Assembly: GCF_011516655.1 (NCBI RefSeq)
Contig: NZ_WOSV01000008.1
Location: forward strand, 47,671 to 111,670
Source: Acetobacter thailandicus
Lineage (GTDB): Bacteria > Pseudomonadota > Alphaproteobacteria > Acetobacterales > Acetobacteraceae
Reading direction: 5' to 3'
Length of the DNA: 64,000 nt
Numbering within the stretch: the stretch's first letter is position 1; each line of letters starts with the position of its first letter. A program made the position numbers and the translations under genes. Below are positions 1-9,405 of the stretch, piece by piece. The notes beneath the pieces are model-generated. The model ran no database searches and was not told the origin of the DNA. It worked only from the letters and a program-made list of their open reading frames with translations.

Positions 1-1
1 T

Positions 2-682
2 CGTAACACGACCATTCCGACCAAGAAGAGCCAGACCTTCTCGACAGCTGATGACAATCAGAGTGCCGTGACCATTAAAGTGTTCCAGGGTGAGCGCGAG
101 ATGGCTGCGGACAACAAGCTGCTGGGTAACTTTGACCTGACAGGTATTGCGCCTGCACCACGTGGTGTGCCTCAGATTGAAGTTACTTTCGATATTGATG
201 CGAACGGTATTGTTTCTGTCTCTGCTAAAGACAAGGCAACCGGTAAAGAGCAGCAGATTAAAATCCAGGCATCTGGTGGTCTGTCTGACAGTGATATCGA
301 CAAAATGGTTAAAGATGCTGAAGCAAATGCAGCAGCAGATAAAGCCAGACGTGAGCAGGTTGAAGCCCGTAACAGTGCAGAAAGCCTCGTTCACCAGACA
401 GAGAAAGCTCTGACAGAAGCCGGTGATAAAGTTCCGGCCGCTGATAAGGAAGAAGCTGAAGCAGCGGTTGCTGCTGTTAAAACTGCTCTTGAAGGCAGTG
501 ATGCAGAAGCAATTAAAACGGCTACTGAGCGTTTGACGCAGGCTTCTATGAAGGTTGGTGAAGCTGTTTACAAAGCAAGTCAGGCAGAAGGTGGCGCAGC
601 TCCGGAAGCTGAGGCTGCTAAAAAAGAAGACGAAAATATCGTCGATGCAGACTTTGAAGACGTAAACGACAAAAAGTCCTGA
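2..682 (+). CDS. dnaK: Chaperone DnaK (Hsp70), C-terminal part
   Basis: The reading frame is already open at base 2, so the 5' end lies outside the window. The visible 226 residues begin in the substrate-binding domain ([13 protein letters not shown] motif) and continue through the beta-sandwich and the helical lid. The tail is rich in Ala and Glu and ends with an acidic DADFEDV motif, as is usual for proteobacterial DnaK. DnaK is the ATP-dependent cytosolic foldase that works with DnaJ and GrpE. It is followed by a strong terminator and then dnaJ, the common dnaK-dnaJ order. The identification is secure; the ATPase domain cannot be assessed here. Confidence 0.97.
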   Translation, partial: RNTTIPTKKSQTFSTADDNQSAVTIKVFQGEREMAADNKLLGNFDLTGIAPAPRGVPQIEVTFDIDANGIVSVSAKDKATGKEQQIKIQASGGLSDSDIDKMVKDAEANAAADKARREQVEARNSAESLVHQTEKALTEAGDKVPAADKEEAEAAVAAVKTALEGSDAEAIKTATERLTQASMKVGEAVYKASQAEGGAAPEAEAAKKEDENIVDADFEDVNDKKS

Positions 683-698
683 TCGGGCGTTTTGCATA

Positions 699-730
699 AA
701 ACACGGGAGTGCGCTCCCGTGTTTATTTTT
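699..730 (+). terminator. Rho-independent terminator after dnaK
   Basis: A perfect 11-bp stem (699-709 with 714-724) closes a TGCG loop and is followed by ATTTTT. It lies 17 bases after the dnaK stop, so dnaJ is probably reached by partial read-through or has its own promoter. Confidence 0.9.
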
Positions 731-731
731 C

Positions 732-763
732 TGGCGTCCGTGCTTTGTAAGAGGCGGACGCCA
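732..763 (+). other. Second stem-loop in the dnaK-dnaJ gap
   Basis: A 9-bp perfect stem (732-740 with 755-763) has a 14-base loop and no T-tract. It lies in the 5' leader of dnaJ. It could stabilise the processed mRNA or tune dnaJ translation. The function is inferred only from its position. Confidence 0.45.
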
Positions 764-827
764 TTGTTATATCAGGGTACAGGCTGCGCTCATTTTTAAG
801 AGGCAGAATTTTTAAGAGGTTTTTTTC

Positions 828-1973
828 ATGGCCACGCAGGTTGATTATTACGAAATTCTTGAGGTCACTCAGACAGCATCCGCTGATGAAATCAAGAAAG
901 CCTATCGCAGGATGGCCATGAAATATCATCCTGACCGTAATCCGGGGGATGCAGCAGCTGAAGAGAAATTTAAAGACGTTAACCATGCCTACGATATTCT
1001 GAAAGATGAGAATAAACGTGCGGCTTATGACCGTTATGGTCATGCGGCATTTGAAGGCGGCGGTGCTGGCCCAGGCGGGTTTGATTTTGGCGGCGGTGCC
1101 GGTGGCGCCGGCCTTGGTGATATTTTCGAGCAGATGTTCGGCGATATGATGGGAGGAGGGCGTCGTGGCTCCCCTCGCGCCGGCAATGACGTGCAGGCTC
1201 ATGTCGTCATCACTCTTGAAGAAGCCTTTACTGGTGTAAAAAAAGACCTGCCTGTCATAACGCGTGTGAGCTGTGAGTCCTGTGAGGGAACCGGGTCTCA
1301 AAACGGTGCGGCCGGCGTTGATGTATGTCCGAGCTGTCACGGGGCTGGTAAGGTCAGGGCTGCGCAGGGTTTCTTCGTTGTTGAGCGCCCCTGTCCGACC
1401 TGTCATGGTGCTGGTAAAACTGTAAAGAACCCCTGTGGTGCTTGCCATGGGCAGGGTACGGTTGAAAAAGAGCGCATTGTTTCTGTTCAGATTCCTGCCG
1501 GTATTGAAGACGGTACACGTATTCGTATGACCGGAGAGGGTGAAAGCGGCCCTCAGGGTACGCCTCCAGGTGATTTGTACATTCAGGTTTCAGTTAAAGA
1601 GCATTCAATTTTTCAGCGTGATGGCGCCAATATTTTTTGCCGGGTGCCACTGAGAATGGGGCAGGCTGCCCTTGGCACAGAGGTTGAAGTGCCGGTTATA
1701 GATGGCAACCGTGCAAAGGTTAAAATTCCTGCCGGTACACAAACCGGGAATAATTTCCGCCTGAGAGGGAAAGGATTCTCTGTCCTGCGTTCCGGCGCAC
1801 GCGGCGATATGTATGTTCAGGTTTCGGTTGAAACACCGCAGCATCTTAACAAGCGTCAGCGTGAGCTTCTGGAAGAGTTTGAGAAAGAAGCCGGAGAAAA
1901 TATTAAGAGCAGCCCGGAACACACAGGTTTTTTTGCCCGGGTAAAAGATTTTTTTGAGGGTAAAGCAAACTAA
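828..1973 (+). CDS. dnaJ: Chaperone DnaJ (Hsp40)
   Basis: 381 residues, the full length for class-I DnaJ. The J-domain covers about residues 1-70 with the HPD triad at 34-36, which stimulates DnaK ATPase. A Gly/Phe-rich linker follows, then a zinc-binding domain with four CxxCxGxG-type repeats (CESCEGTG, CPSCHGAG, CPTCHGAG, CGACHGQG), then the C-terminal substrate-binding domains. It presents unfolded clients to DnaK in the cytosol. The ATG is preceded by an AAGAGG ribosome-binding site. It sits downstream of dnaK and upstream of dapB, and heat-shock co-regulation with dnaK is expected. Nothing unusual is visible. Confidence 0.97.
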   Translation: MATQVDYYEILEVTQTASADEIKKAYRRMAMKYHPDRNPGDAAAEEKFKDVNHAYDILKDENKRAAYDRYGHAAFEGGGAGPGGFDFGGGAGGAGLGDIFEQMFGDMMGGGRRGSPRAGNDVQAHVVITLEEAFTGVKKDLPVITRVSCESCEGTGSQNGAAGVDVCPSCHGAGKVRAAQGFFVVERPCPTCHGAGKTVKNPCGACHGQGTVEKERIVSVQIPAGIEDGTRIRMTGEGESGPQGTPPGDLYIQVSVKEHSIFQRDGANIFCRVPLRMGQAALGTEVEVPVIDGNRAKVKIPAGTQTGNNFRLRGKGFSVLRSGARGDMYVQVSVETPQHLNKRQRELLEEFEKEAGENIKSSPEHTGFFARVKDFFEGKAN

Positions 1974-2072
1974 TATTCTGCTACATAACATCTTACTCTT
2001 ACTATAAAATGTGCCGCGACCGGGCATGATCTGGCAAAGAGTAAGATGCAAAGCAGATAAGGTGAAAAGATC

Positions 2073-2867
2073 ATGACAGTGCCATCGCTTAAAATAGGGA
2101 TTGCCGGCATCTCCGGTCGTGTTGGGCGCCTGCTGGCAGAAGAAGTTATTGGTGCGGGTTTTATACTTGCTGGTGGCAGTGCACGGCACCCTTCTTCGGT
2201 TAAGGGGCTTCTGGCTAATGTGCCGCTTTTCGCCGATTTTTCGGCTTTGGCAGATGCCAGTGATGTGGTGATCGATTTCACGCATGCTGATACTTCAGCA
2301 CGGCATGCTGAAATTCTGGCAGATTACGGCAAAGCCCTTGTTCTGGGCACAACAGGTCTTTCTCCTGAGCAGGAGGCAGCGGTTAAGACCGCGGCTAAAA
2401 AAATTGCTGTAGTCCATGCTGCTAATTTCTCACCTGGCGTGACTCTGGTGCGCCGTCTGGCCCGTATGATGGGGCAGGCGTTACCAGCAGAATCCTATGA
2501 TGTTGAAATTGTTGAAATGCATCATCGCCAAAAAGTCGATGCTCCTTCAGGCACAGCTCTGGCAATCGGCGAATCTGTTGCTGACGGGCGGGGTGTGAGC
2601 CTTGCTGACGTGAAAGATAGCGGACGCGATGGTCATACCGGTGCACGCAAAACAGGTGATATTGGTTTTGCAGCTCTGCGTGGTGGTCAGATTGTGGGGG
2701 AGCACGAAGTACTGTTTACCTCAGCTGATGAGCAGATTCGCCTGTCACACCGTGCGTTTGACCGCAGAATTTTTGCAACCGGGGCTGTGCGTGCGGCCGA
2801 CTGGGTCAGAAATCAGCCTGCAGGCTATTTTGGCATGGAAGATGTACTGGGTCTGCCTCCTCTGTGA
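2073..2867 (+). CDS. dapB: 4-hydroxy-tetrahydrodipicolinate reductase DapB
   Basis: 264 residues, normal family length. It reduces 4-hydroxy-tetrahydrodipicolinate with NAD(P)H in the diaminopimelate/lysine pathway, which feeds peptidoglycan. A Rossmann nucleotide-binding motif (GIAGISGRVGR, residues 9-19) opens the protein. The substrate-binding block HHRQKVDAPSGTA and a C-terminal GEHEVLF segment are characteristic. The ATG has an AAGGTGAAA ribosome-binding site. It lies 100 bases after dnaJ, on the same strand. Cytosolic; confident assignment. Confidence 0.95.
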   Translation: MTVPSLKIGIAGISGRVGRLLAEEVIGAGFILAGGSARHPSSVKGLLANVPLFADFSALADASDVVIDFTHADTSARHAEILADYGKALVLGTTGLSPEQEAAVKTAAKKIAVVHAANFSPGVTLVRRLARMMGQALPAESYDVEIVEMHHRQKVDAPSGTALAIGESVADGRGVSLADVKDSGRDGHTGARKTGDIGFAALRGGQIVGEHEVLFTSADEQIRLSHRAFDRRIFATGAVRAADWVRNQPAGYFGMEDVLGLPPL

Positions 2868-2877
2868 AGAGAGATTC

Positions 2878-2937
2878 TACCTGGAGCGATAGTGGAAAAG
2901 GTTATTTATCAAAAAATTCCTTTTCCATGCGCAGGTA
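2878..2937. other. Two-part hairpin downstream of dapB
   Basis: Bases 2878-2883 pair with 2932-2937, and inside them 2893-2901 pair with 2919-2927 (9 bp). The + strand after the stem is A-rich rather than T-rich, so this is not a classical forward terminator. It may stabilise the dapB 3' end or belong to the long metK leader. Confidence 0.4.
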
Positions 2938-3026
2938 AAAATAAAAAAAACAGTTCCTGTCGCTTTTTGTATTATGTGTGATTATTATAATATAATTAAA
3001 TAAAATCATAGTGTTAGGTTGTATTC

Positions 3027-3127
3027 TGTGTGGTGTGCCGGCATTCAGCCCATGGCAGCCCTGTGCTACGATACTTGACCATTGAGCACTATTAAGCCAC
3101 ACGAATGCGGCGCCCTGACAACAGGCG
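3027..3127 (+). promoter_or_regulatory. Possible structured leader of metK
   Basis: metK has an unusually long upstream gap (2868-3174). Inside it 3028-3033 can pair with 3097-3102 (6 bp), and 3037-3046 can pair with 3103-3111 (9 bp, one bulged G). The strands occur in the order A-B-A'-B', so they form either a pseudoknot or two competing helices. A further stem-loop covers 3111-3127, and 3063-3067 can pair with 3085-3089. metK is often controlled by SAM-sensing RNAs, but I do not recognise a known SAM riboswitch class here. The assignment as regulatory RNA is an inference from base pairing and position. Confidence 0.4.
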
Positions 3128-3174
3128 ACACTCACAATTCCTAATTCACAGTGCGTGAGGCGGACGGCTCAATT

Positions 3175-4362
3175 ATGCGTAAAGACGGCGATTTTCTTTT
3201 TACTTCAGAGTCAGTATCTGAAGGTCATCCCGATAAGGTTGCAGACCGTATCAGTGATACTGTTCTCGATGCCTATCTTGCTGCAGATCCAGAATCCCGC
3301 GTGGCCTGTGAAACTCTGGTGACGACGAACCGTATCGTCCTCGCTGGCGAGGTGCGTGGCCCGGCTTCAGTAACATCTGAAGGACTGATCGAGGCAGCAC
3401 GTCAGGCTGTTAAAGATATTGGTTACGACCAGGAAGGCTTCTCATGGCGCAACGCTGAGGCCGCAAACTATCTGCATGCTCAGTCAGCTGATATTGCAGT
3501 TGGCGTTGACAGTGCCGGCGATAAAGACGAAGGCGCTGGCGACCAGGGCATTATGTTTGGCTATGCGTCAAACGAAACAGATACGCTTATGCCTGCGCCA
3601 CTGTATTATGCGCACCGCATCCTGCACGAAATCCGTGATCTGCGTCGCGCAGGTGACCCGCGTGCTGCTGGCCTTCAGCCAGATGCAAAAAGCCAGGTGA
3701 CACTTCACTACTCGAATGGCCGTCCGGTTAAAGCAACTTCTGTTGTTATCTCTACCCAGCATGATGCTGGCGTAAACCAGGAAGAGCTGCGGGCGCGTCT
3801 GGGTGGTATCGTTCGTGACGTTCTGCCAGAAGGCTGGATGCCCGAAGAAAAAGAATTTTACGTTAACCCAACCGGTATTTTTGTTATCGGCGGGCCTGAC
3901 GGTGACTGTGGTCTGACTGGTCGTAAAATCATTGTTGATACTTACGGTGGTGCAGCTCCACACGGCGGCGGTGCATTCTCAGGTAAAGACCCGACGAAGG
4001 TTGACCGCTCAGCAGCTTATGCCTGTCGCTACCTTGCAAAGAATGTTGTGGCTGCAGGCCTTGCCGATCGCTGCACCATTCAGCTGTCTTATGCTATCGG
4101 TGTTTCTCACCCGCTGTCTCTGTATGTTGACCTTGATGGCACCGGCAAAGATGTTGATGAAGCCCGTCTGGGTACTATCCTGCGTGAGGTAATGGACCTG
4201 ACACCGCGTGGTATTCGTAAGCACCTGCGTCTGAACCGTCCGATTTACGCTGAAACAGCAGCTTATGGTCACTTTGGTCGTAAGCCAGATGCAGCACGTG
4301 ACAACTTCACATGGGAACAGGCTGATCTGGTCGATTCTCTGCGTAGTGCACTGAAACGCTGA
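3175..4362 (+). CDS. metK: S-adenosylmethionine synthetase MetK
   Basis: 395 residues from the ATG at 3175; an in-frame GTG at 3151 would add eight residues that do not look family-like. It makes S-adenosylmethionine from methionine and ATP as a cytosolic tetramer. Family signatures are GHPDK (residues 17-21), [12 protein letters not shown] and the phosphate-binding [16 protein letters not shown]. Both signature motifs are intact. trmB, a SAM-dependent methyltransferase, follows after 19 bases and is probably co-transcribed, which links donor and user. The upstream gap is long and can fold (see 3027-3127). Confidence 0.96.
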   Translation: MRKDGDFLFTSESVSEGHPDKVADRISDTVLDAYLAADPESRVACETLVTTNRIVLAGEVRGPASVTSEGLIEAARQAVKDIGYDQEGFSWRNAEAANYLHAQSADIAVGVDSAGDKDEGAGDQGIMFGYASNETDTLMPAPLYYAHRILHEIRDLRRAGDPRAAGLQPDAKSQVTLHYSNGRPVKATSVVISTQHDAGVNQEELRARLGGIVRDVLPEGWMPEEKEFYVNPTGIFVIGGPDGDCGLTGRKIIVDTYGGAAPHGGGAFSGKDPTKVDRSAAYACRYLAKNVVAAGLADRCTIQLSYAIGVSHPLSLYVDLDGTGKDVDEARLGTILREVMDLTPRGIRKHLRLNRPIYAETAAYGHFGRKPDAARDNFTWEQADLVDSLRSALKR

Positions 4363-4381
4363 GTAGCAGGACGCATCTCTG

Positions 4382-5098
4382 ATGACAGAAGGCGGCGTTC
4401 GCGTATCAGACGTCAAACCTCCGCCGGAGCGCCTTTACGGGCGCCCCCGCGGGCATACGTTGCGCCCTCGTCAGGAGCGTTTGCTACAGGCTGCGTTGCC
4501 CCGGCTGCGCTTTCCTGTAGAGAAGGCCTCTGACCCGGCTTCTGTTTTCGGTAAAATACCTGATCAGATATGGCTGGAAGTCGGGTTTGGCGGGGGCGAG
4601 CATTCTCTCGCCCAGCACGACGCGCATCCTGATGTTGGCTATATTGCTTCAGAAGTGTTTGAGAATGGTCTTTGCTCTTTGCTGAGCCGGGTCGTTCCTT
4701 CAGGGCAGGAAGAAACATCGTCTGTCCCTGATATGCTGAAATTGTGGGATGATGATGCAAGGGTACTGCTGAAGGCTTTGCCTGAAGCAAGTCTTGACCG
4801 CATGTTCCTGATGTTCCCCGACCCATGGCCAAAAGCCCGCCATGCGAAGCGGCGTTTTGTTCATCCTCATAATATCGCTCTGGTTGCGCGTGCGCTTAAG
4901 CCCGGTGCGGTGTGGCGCGTCGCGAGTGATGACCCGACCTATCAGCAGTGGGTTGAGGACGTGATGGCTGAACAGACGTTTTTTATAACAGCCCCGCCTG
5001 CGCAGGAACGGCCGGAAAACTGGTTCCCGACACGCTATGAGGCGAAGGCTATTGCTGCGGGTCGTCAGCCTCTTTACTGGACCTTTACCCGCCGCTGA
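4382..5098 (+). CDS. trmB: tRNA (guanine-N7-)-methyltransferase TrmB
   Basis: 238 residues. It methylates G46 in the tRNA variable loop using SAM. The SAM-binding motif appears as EVGFGGGEHSL, and the family-defining MFPDPWPKARHAKRR block holds the catalytic Asp and RNA-contacting basic residues. The C-terminal FPTRYEAKA segment is also typical. The basic, proline-rich N-terminus (about 40 residues) is common in alphaproteobacterial TrmB. It follows metK closely and is probably in the same operon. Confidence 0.94.
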   Translation: MTEGGVRVSDVKPPPERLYGRPRGHTLRPRQERLLQAALPRLRFPVEKASDPASVFGKIPDQIWLEVGFGGGEHSLAQHDAHPDVGYIASEVFENGLCSLLSRVVPSGQEETSSVPDMLKLWDDDARVLLKALPEASLDRMFLMFPDPWPKARHAKRRFVHPHNIALVARALKPGAVWRVASDDPTYQQWVEDVMAEQTFFITAPPAQERPENWFPTRYEAKAIAAGRQPLYWTFTRR

Positions 5099-5197
5099 GT
5101 GGTTTAGTCGTTTTCAGGGCGGTTGCTCTGTGAAAACAGCTCGGGTAAGGAGCCCTTTTTTACAAGCTTTTTATCCGTGCGAAAGGTTTTCTCGCTC

Positions 5198-6775
5198 ATG
5201 AGCCTCTCTTCGTTGCCTGTACGTCGTGCTCTTGTCTCCGTTTCTGATAAAACAGGACTCCTGGATCTTGGTCGTGCTCTGGCTGCCCATAACGTAGAAA
5301 TTCTCTCTACAGGCGGTTCTGCCAAAGCTCTGCGTGATGCCGGTCTGCCCGTAACGGAAGTATCAGATTACACTGGTTTCCCTGAGATCCTTGACGGGCG
5401 CGTTAAAACCCTGGTGCCCAAAATTCATGGTGGTATTCTCGGGCGCAGAGATTTGCCTGCTCACGTTGCGCAGATGCAGGAGCATGGTATCGGTCCGATC
5501 GACCTGGTTGTTGTCAATTTATACCCTTTTGAAAAAACGGTAGCATCCGGTGCAGGTGCAGAAGACTGCATTGAGAATATTGATATTGGCGGCCCGGCTC
5601 TTATTCGTGCAGCGGCTAAAAACCATGATCATGTCGTGGTTTTGACAGATACCCGTCAGTATGATGGTTTTATCGATATGCTGAACAAAGGTGGTACCAC
5701 GCGGGCACAACGCTTTGCTTATGCAGGTGCTGCATATGCTCGTACAGCTGCTTATGATGCCGCTATTGCTGCCTGGTTTGCTGCTCAGACCGGGGATTTT
5801 TTACCAGATTCGTTTACCGTTTCTGGTCAGCGTGCTGAAGTTCTGCGTTATGGTGAAAACCCGCATCAGCAGGCTGCTTTTTATAAAAATGGCAGTGCGC
5901 GTCCGGGTGTCGCAACAGCGGTGCAGGTGCAGGGTAAAGCCCTTTCTTATAACAATATTAACGACACGGATGCCGCCTTTGAGGCTGTTGCTGAGTTTGA
6001 TAAACCAGCAGTCGTTATTGTTAAGCATGCAAACCCCTGCGGTGTTGCGGTTGCCTCCTCGCTGACACAGGCATGGAAAAATGCTCTGCGGTGCGATTCT
6101 GTGTCTGCTTTTGGCGGTATTGTGGCACTTAACCGCACACTTGATGCCGCTACAGCGGAAGAGATTGCAGGTATCTTTACCGAAGTGATTGTCGCCCCTG
6201 ATGCGGAAGAAGAAGCTAAAGCTGTTCTTGCCCGTAAGAAGAATTTGCGTCTGCTGCTCACCGGCGGTTTGCCTGACCCGGCTGAAGCCGGGGTGGTTGT
6301 GCGTTCGGTTGCTGGTGGTTTCCTTGCGCAGACTCGTGACTGTGGGCGTATTACCTCTGAGACGTTAAAAGTTGTGACAAAACGTGCACCGTCACCGCAG
6401 GAGATGGAAGATCTGATCTTCGCATTCCAGGTGGCTAAGCATGTTAAATCCAACGCGATTGTTTATGCTAAAGATAAAGCAACAGTTGGTGTTGGGGCAG
6501 GGCAGATGAGCCGTGTTGATTCAGCCCAGATCGCAGCCAGCAAAAGTGCGCAGGCTGCGAGAAACGCAGGGCAGGACACCCCTCTGACGCAGGGTTCAGT
6601 TGCGGCCTCTGATGCATTTTTCCCGTTTGCTGATGGTCTCGAAGCTATTGTTGCAGCGGGTGCGACTGCGGTCATTCAGCCAGGTGGTTCAATTCGTGAT
6701 GATGAAGTCATTGCGGCAGCTGATGCCGCGGGTATCGCCATGGTTCTGACAGGTATGCGTCATTTCCGTCACTAA
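5198..6775 (+). CDS. purH: Bifunctional AICAR transformylase / IMP cyclohydrolase PurH
   Basis: 525 residues from the ATG at 5198; the frame is open further up to a TTG at 5123, but the family N-terminus ([13 protein letters not shown]) starts just inside the ATG. It catalyses the last two steps of IMP synthesis. The N-terminal MGS-like domain carries IMP cyclohydrolase, and the C-terminal domain carries AICAR transformylase with the [12 protein letters not shown] active-site motif. The end of the protein ([10 protein letters not shown]) is typical. A terminator follows directly. Confidence 0.96.
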   Translation: MSLSSLPVRRALVSVSDKTGLLDLGRALAAHNVEILSTGGSAKALRDAGLPVTEVSDYTGFPEILDGRVKTLVPKIHGGILGRRDLPAHVAQMQEHGIGPIDLVVVNLYPFEKTVASGAGAEDCIENIDIGGPALIRAAAKNHDHVVVLTDTRQYDGFIDMLNKGGTTRAQRFAYAGAAYARTAAYDAAIAAWFAAQTGDFLPDSFTVSGQRAEVLRYGENPHQQAAFYKNGSARPGVATAVQVQGKALSYNNINDTDAAFEAVAEFDKPAVVIVKHANPCGVAVASSLTQAWKNALRCDSVSAFGGIVALNRTLDAATAEEIAGIFTEVIVAPDAEEEAKAVLARKKNLRLLLTGGLPDPAEAGVVVRSVAGGFLAQTRDCGRITSETLKVVTKRAPSPQEMEDLIFAFQVAKHVKSNAIVYAKDKATVGVGAGQMSRVDSAQIAASKSAQAARNAGQDTPLTQGSVAASDAFFPFADGLEAIVAAGATAVIQPGGSIRDDEVIAAADAAGIAMVLTGMRHFRH

Positions 6776-6783
6776 CATGCTTA

Positions 6784-6810
6784 TCCGGCTCTTGCCGGAC
6801 TGATTTTTTT
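6784..6810 (+). terminator. Rho-independent terminator after purH
   Basis: A 6-bp GC-rich stem (TCCGGC 6784-6789 with GCCGGA 6794-6799) closes a four-base loop. A run of seven T ends at 6810. It begins eight bases after the purH stop. Confidence 0.85.
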
Positions 6811-6896
6811 CGCAAAGAATGGCAAAAGTTTTTCATAAACTTTTGCCTGTTGCGGGCCTCTCTGAGGCAGGAAAAAGTCAGTTTACTGGTAAAGCC

Positions 6897-7643
6897 ATGC
6901 GCGTTTTTCTTTCTGTTTCTGCTTTGTTTCTGTTGGTATCTCCGGCATTTGCTGCACCGCCTGTAAAACAGACTGTTAAGGCAACTTTTGCATCACATCA
7001 GACTGTCACTGAGAAACAGGCTGCTGGTGTGTATGATCTCTCTTCCATGTCCGCCTTTAGTGGTACAGTAACCCAGTTTTTGCCTGCCCCTGATGGTGGG
7101 GTGCTGGGCCTGTTGCTGAACGGGGACACGGAGGTGCTGGTTTCTCCCGAGATCGGGCATACACTGTCTGGCCTGATTAAGGTTGGTGACCACATTTCAC
7201 TGCGTGGTGTTAAAGCTTATACTCTTCCTGTTATTCGGGCTTTTGCAATCACCAGTCCGCGTGGTCGTAGCGTGCAGGATTCGCTGATGGCTGTGCCACA
7301 GCATTCACCTGAAATGATTATTGGCCCTGATATTGTTGTACATGGTGAAATTGCGATGCCTTTGTACAATCTTGGCGGGCAGGTCTCAGGTGTTATTTTA
7401 AAAGACCATACACTGATCCATCTTATTCCTCGTGAAGCTACACGTCTGGCAGCCTGGCTTAAGCCGGGTCAGTCTGTTTATGCTGTGGGTACAGGGAATA
7501 ATGGTGTGCTTGGTACGGCGATTAATGCGCGTGAAATTGGCCCGGCTGCCGATCGTAAAGAGGCTGTTGCTATCAGCAATGTACCACTTAGCGGGCCGGC
7601 AGCAGGTAGCGCAGGTTACGATGTGATTTCCGGGGCTGAGTGA
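6897..7643 (+). CDS. Secreted protein of unknown function with two similar halves
   Basis: 248 residues from ATG 6897. This start gives a clean signal peptide (MRVFLSVSALFLLVSPAFA, cleavage before APP); an upstream in-frame ATG at 6819 would bury it. I do not recognise a family. The mature protein appears to hold two related beta-rich modules. Each has a 'VxGxIxxxL...GgxvxGviLkdxtxxxlxPe' pattern (about residues 40-110 and 140-215), followed by a 'lkpGdxvxxxG' turn, reminiscent of OB-like barrels. Probably periplasmic. It may be co-transcribed with the tRNA-binding-domain gene 28 bases downstream. Function unknown. Confidence 0.75.
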   Translation: MRVFLSVSALFLLVSPAFAAPPVKQTVKATFASHQTVTEKQAAGVYDLSSMSAFSGTVTQFLPAPDGGVLGLLLNGDTEVLVSPEIGHTLSGLIKVGDHISLRGVKAYTLPVIRAFAITSPRGRSVQDSLMAVPQHSPEMIIGPDIVVHGEIAMPLYNLGGQVSGVILKDHTLIHLIPREATRLAAWLKPGQSVYAVGTGNNGVLGTAINAREIGPAADRKEAVAISNVPLSGPAAGSAGYDVISGAE

Positions 7644-7671
7644 GGCAGGACCGCAGGGCAGGAGAGGCGTT

Positions 7672-8004
7672 ATGCAGACGGTGCCATGGAGTGATTTTCA
7701 GAAAATTCTGATTGTTGCAGGTACTATCACCCGCGTTGAGGCTTTTCCTGAAGCGCGTAAACCCGCCTTTAAAGTATGGGTTAATTTTGGTTCTTATGGT
7801 GAGCGTAAAACCAGTGCACAGATCACCAGACTTTATACAGTCGATGAACTGATAGGACGACAGGTTATCGGTATTCTTAACTTTGAAGAAAAGCAGATAG
7901 GCCCGTTTCGTTCACAGTTTTTATTATCAGGGTTTGAGACGGAAAATGGTGTTGTTCTGTCTGCCCCTGAACGTCGGGTGCCCGATGGCACGCGTCTGAG
8001 CTGA
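7672..8004 (+). CDS. CsaA-like tRNA-binding-domain protein
   Basis: 110 residues, the usual size of free-standing EMAP/Trbp111-type OB-fold proteins. The pattern DFxKxxIxAGTITxVExFPEARKPAFKVWVNFG and the late FxSQFLLSGF-type strand are characteristic of CsaA, which forms dimers, binds tRNA and has been described as an export-linked chaperone in Bacillus. The cellular role in this organism is not known. The protein has no signal peptide, so it is cytosolic. Start ATG 7672 has a GGAGAGG ribosome-binding site. Confidence 0.85.
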   Translation: MQTVPWSDFQKILIVAGTITRVEAFPEARKPAFKVWVNFGSYGERKTSAQITRLYTVDELIGRQVIGILNFEEKQIGPFRSQFLLSGFETENGVVLSAPERRVPDGTRLS

Positions 8005-8118
8005 CAGAAAGCCTGCTGCACCCAACTGAGAACAAGACGCATTTGCTTTTCTGACTAATTGCCTTAAAATAGCGCTTAAATCAGGGCATGTGCCCGGCTG
8101 TTATAAGAGGGAAACAGG

Positions 8119-8802
8119 GTGCTTGTTTGTATAGCTGAAGTTCTGACGCCTGATGAGGTTGCTTATTGCCGTGAAGTGCTGGAGGCAACGGAATGGGTTG
8201 ATGGTAAAGTTACCGCCGGTGAACAGTCAGCAAAAGCAAAGTTTAACTTACAGGTGCCAGAGCAGTCGCCGCAAAGTCGTGAGCTGAGTGAGCTGGTTTT
8301 AAAAGCACTTGGGCGTAACCAGACTTTTGCCAGTGCCGCGTTGCCGTTGCGGGTTTATCCGCCTCTTTTTAATCGTTATGATGAAGGTATGCGTTTTCAT
8401 GCGCATGTTGATAATTCAATCCGTGCTTTACCAGGCACAGGCTTTCGTATTCGTACAGATGTGTCCAGCACGCTTTTTCTGAGTGACTGTGATGAATATG
8501 ATGGCGGAGAGCTGGTAATTCAGGACACCTATGGCACACAAAGCATCAGGCTGCCTGCTGGGCATATGGTTGTTTATCCCTCATCCAGTCTGCATTCTGT
8601 AAATCCCGTTACACGAGGTAGTCGCTGGGCCTCTTTTTTCTGGACACAGTCAGCTGTAAAAGATGATGGGCAGAGAACACTGCTTTATAATTTTGATATG
8701 TCGATTATAGAGGCGCGTAAGACGCTGCCGGATGATCACCCGGCAGTACTGGGGCTGACAGCAACTTACCATAATCTTATCCGGCAATGGGCTGAGCTGT
8801 AG
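8119..8802 (+). CDS. Fe(II)/2-oxoglutarate dioxygenase, PKHD-type (PiuC/YbiX family)
   Basis: 227 residues from a GTG start (8119) behind AGAGGGAAAC. It belongs to the PKHD-type hydroxylases. The double-stranded beta-helix has an HAHVDN motif (iron His and Asp), the distal His in SSSLHSV and an Arg-containing [10 protein letters not shown] strand for 2-oxoglutarate. In other bacteria these genes sit beside siderophore receptors; no receptor is adjacent here. The natural substrate is unknown. Intact and normal length. Confidence 0.88.
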   Translation: MLVCIAEVLTPDEVAYCREVLEATEWVDGKVTAGEQSAKAKFNLQVPEQSPQSRELSELVLKALGRNQTFASAALPLRVYPPLFNRYDEGMRFHAHVDNSIRALPGTGFRIRTDVSSTLFLSDCDEYDGGELVIQDTYGTQSIRLPAGHMVVYPSSSLHSVNPVTRGSRWASFFWTQSAVKDDGQRTLLYNFDMSIIEARKTLPDDHPAVLGLTATYHNLIRQWAEL

Positions 8803-8855
8803 CGCTATGCAGGGTCAGGCGCATTTAGTGCAGCGCCTGACGTGGGCAGGTTTTA

Positions 8856-9284
8856 TTATGTCGGGCTGCCTGGGTTATTGTCCTGAAAGTTTTTTGTCAG
8901 CGCATTCATAATAGCATCGTCTGGCTCCCCAAGTGGCAGCTGATAAAGTTTGCTGCCACGAAAGGTTGAGAGCAGGCCCCAGGCTTGTTTACCGTCTTTT
9001 GTGAAAATGAGATTGAGCTGGTGGTCGTGGCAGTTATGTGGCTCACAAATGTTTGTCACGAGATAGGCTTTGCCCTCGATTGTTAATGGCTTAACAATTT
9101 CTGATGTGCCCTGGCCGGTTCTGACCCATGAGGGAAGAGTGAGCATTTTTTGATAGGATTTAGAAAATACGGGCTTTTTAATAAATTCAGACGCGTAGGC
9201 TGACAGAGGAGCAGGGGTGCTTTGTGCCTGGGCAAGGCCCGGAGCAGCAATACAAAAAGCAGCAGCTAATGTAAGGAAACGCAT
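8856..9284 (-). CDS. Ivy-family lysozyme inhibitor, periplasmic
   Basis: 142 residues with a signal peptide (MRFLTLAAAFCIAAPGLAQA). The motif CEPHNCHDH matches the CKPHDC-type inhibitory loop of Ivy, in which His-Pro-related residues bounded by two cysteines plug the active site of C-type lysozyme. The following 'QLNLIFTKDGKQAWGLL' strand is also Ivy-like. Members protect the cell wall from host lysozyme and may restrain endogenous lytic enzymes. It is a single gene convergent with the dioxygenase gene. Identification rests on this loop and the size; target specificity is inferred. Confidence 0.78.
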   Translation of the reverse strand: MRFLTLAAAFCIAAPGLAQAQSTPAPLSAYASEFIKKPVFSKSYQKMLTLPSWVRTGQGTSEIVKPLTIEGKAYLVTNICEPHNCHDHQLNLIFTKDGKQAWGLLSTFRGSKLYQLPLGEPDDAIMNALTKNFQDNNPGSPT

Positions 9285-9405
9285 TTTTTATCCAGTCATT
9301 TTGCAAGTCGTGACCGAATACTAAATAAAATGTAAGGCGACAATAAGATTACTTGCAAAAGCTCTTATATATCAGAAATTATTTTTTATTTTTGGGATTT
9401 TTTAT

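Noticed and set aside
723..1448. Minus-strand frame opposite dnaJ
   Set aside because: Antisense shadow of the Gly- and Cys-rich dnaJ sequence, without ribosome-binding site or domain.
2868..3174. Known SAM-II or SAM/SAH riboswitch in front of metK
   Set aside because: The consensus cores of these classes were not found; only unclassified base pairing is claimed.
5123..5197. TTG start for purH 25 codons upstream
   Set aside because: The extra residues are not conserved in the family and overlap the 5' leader; ATG 5198 fits better.
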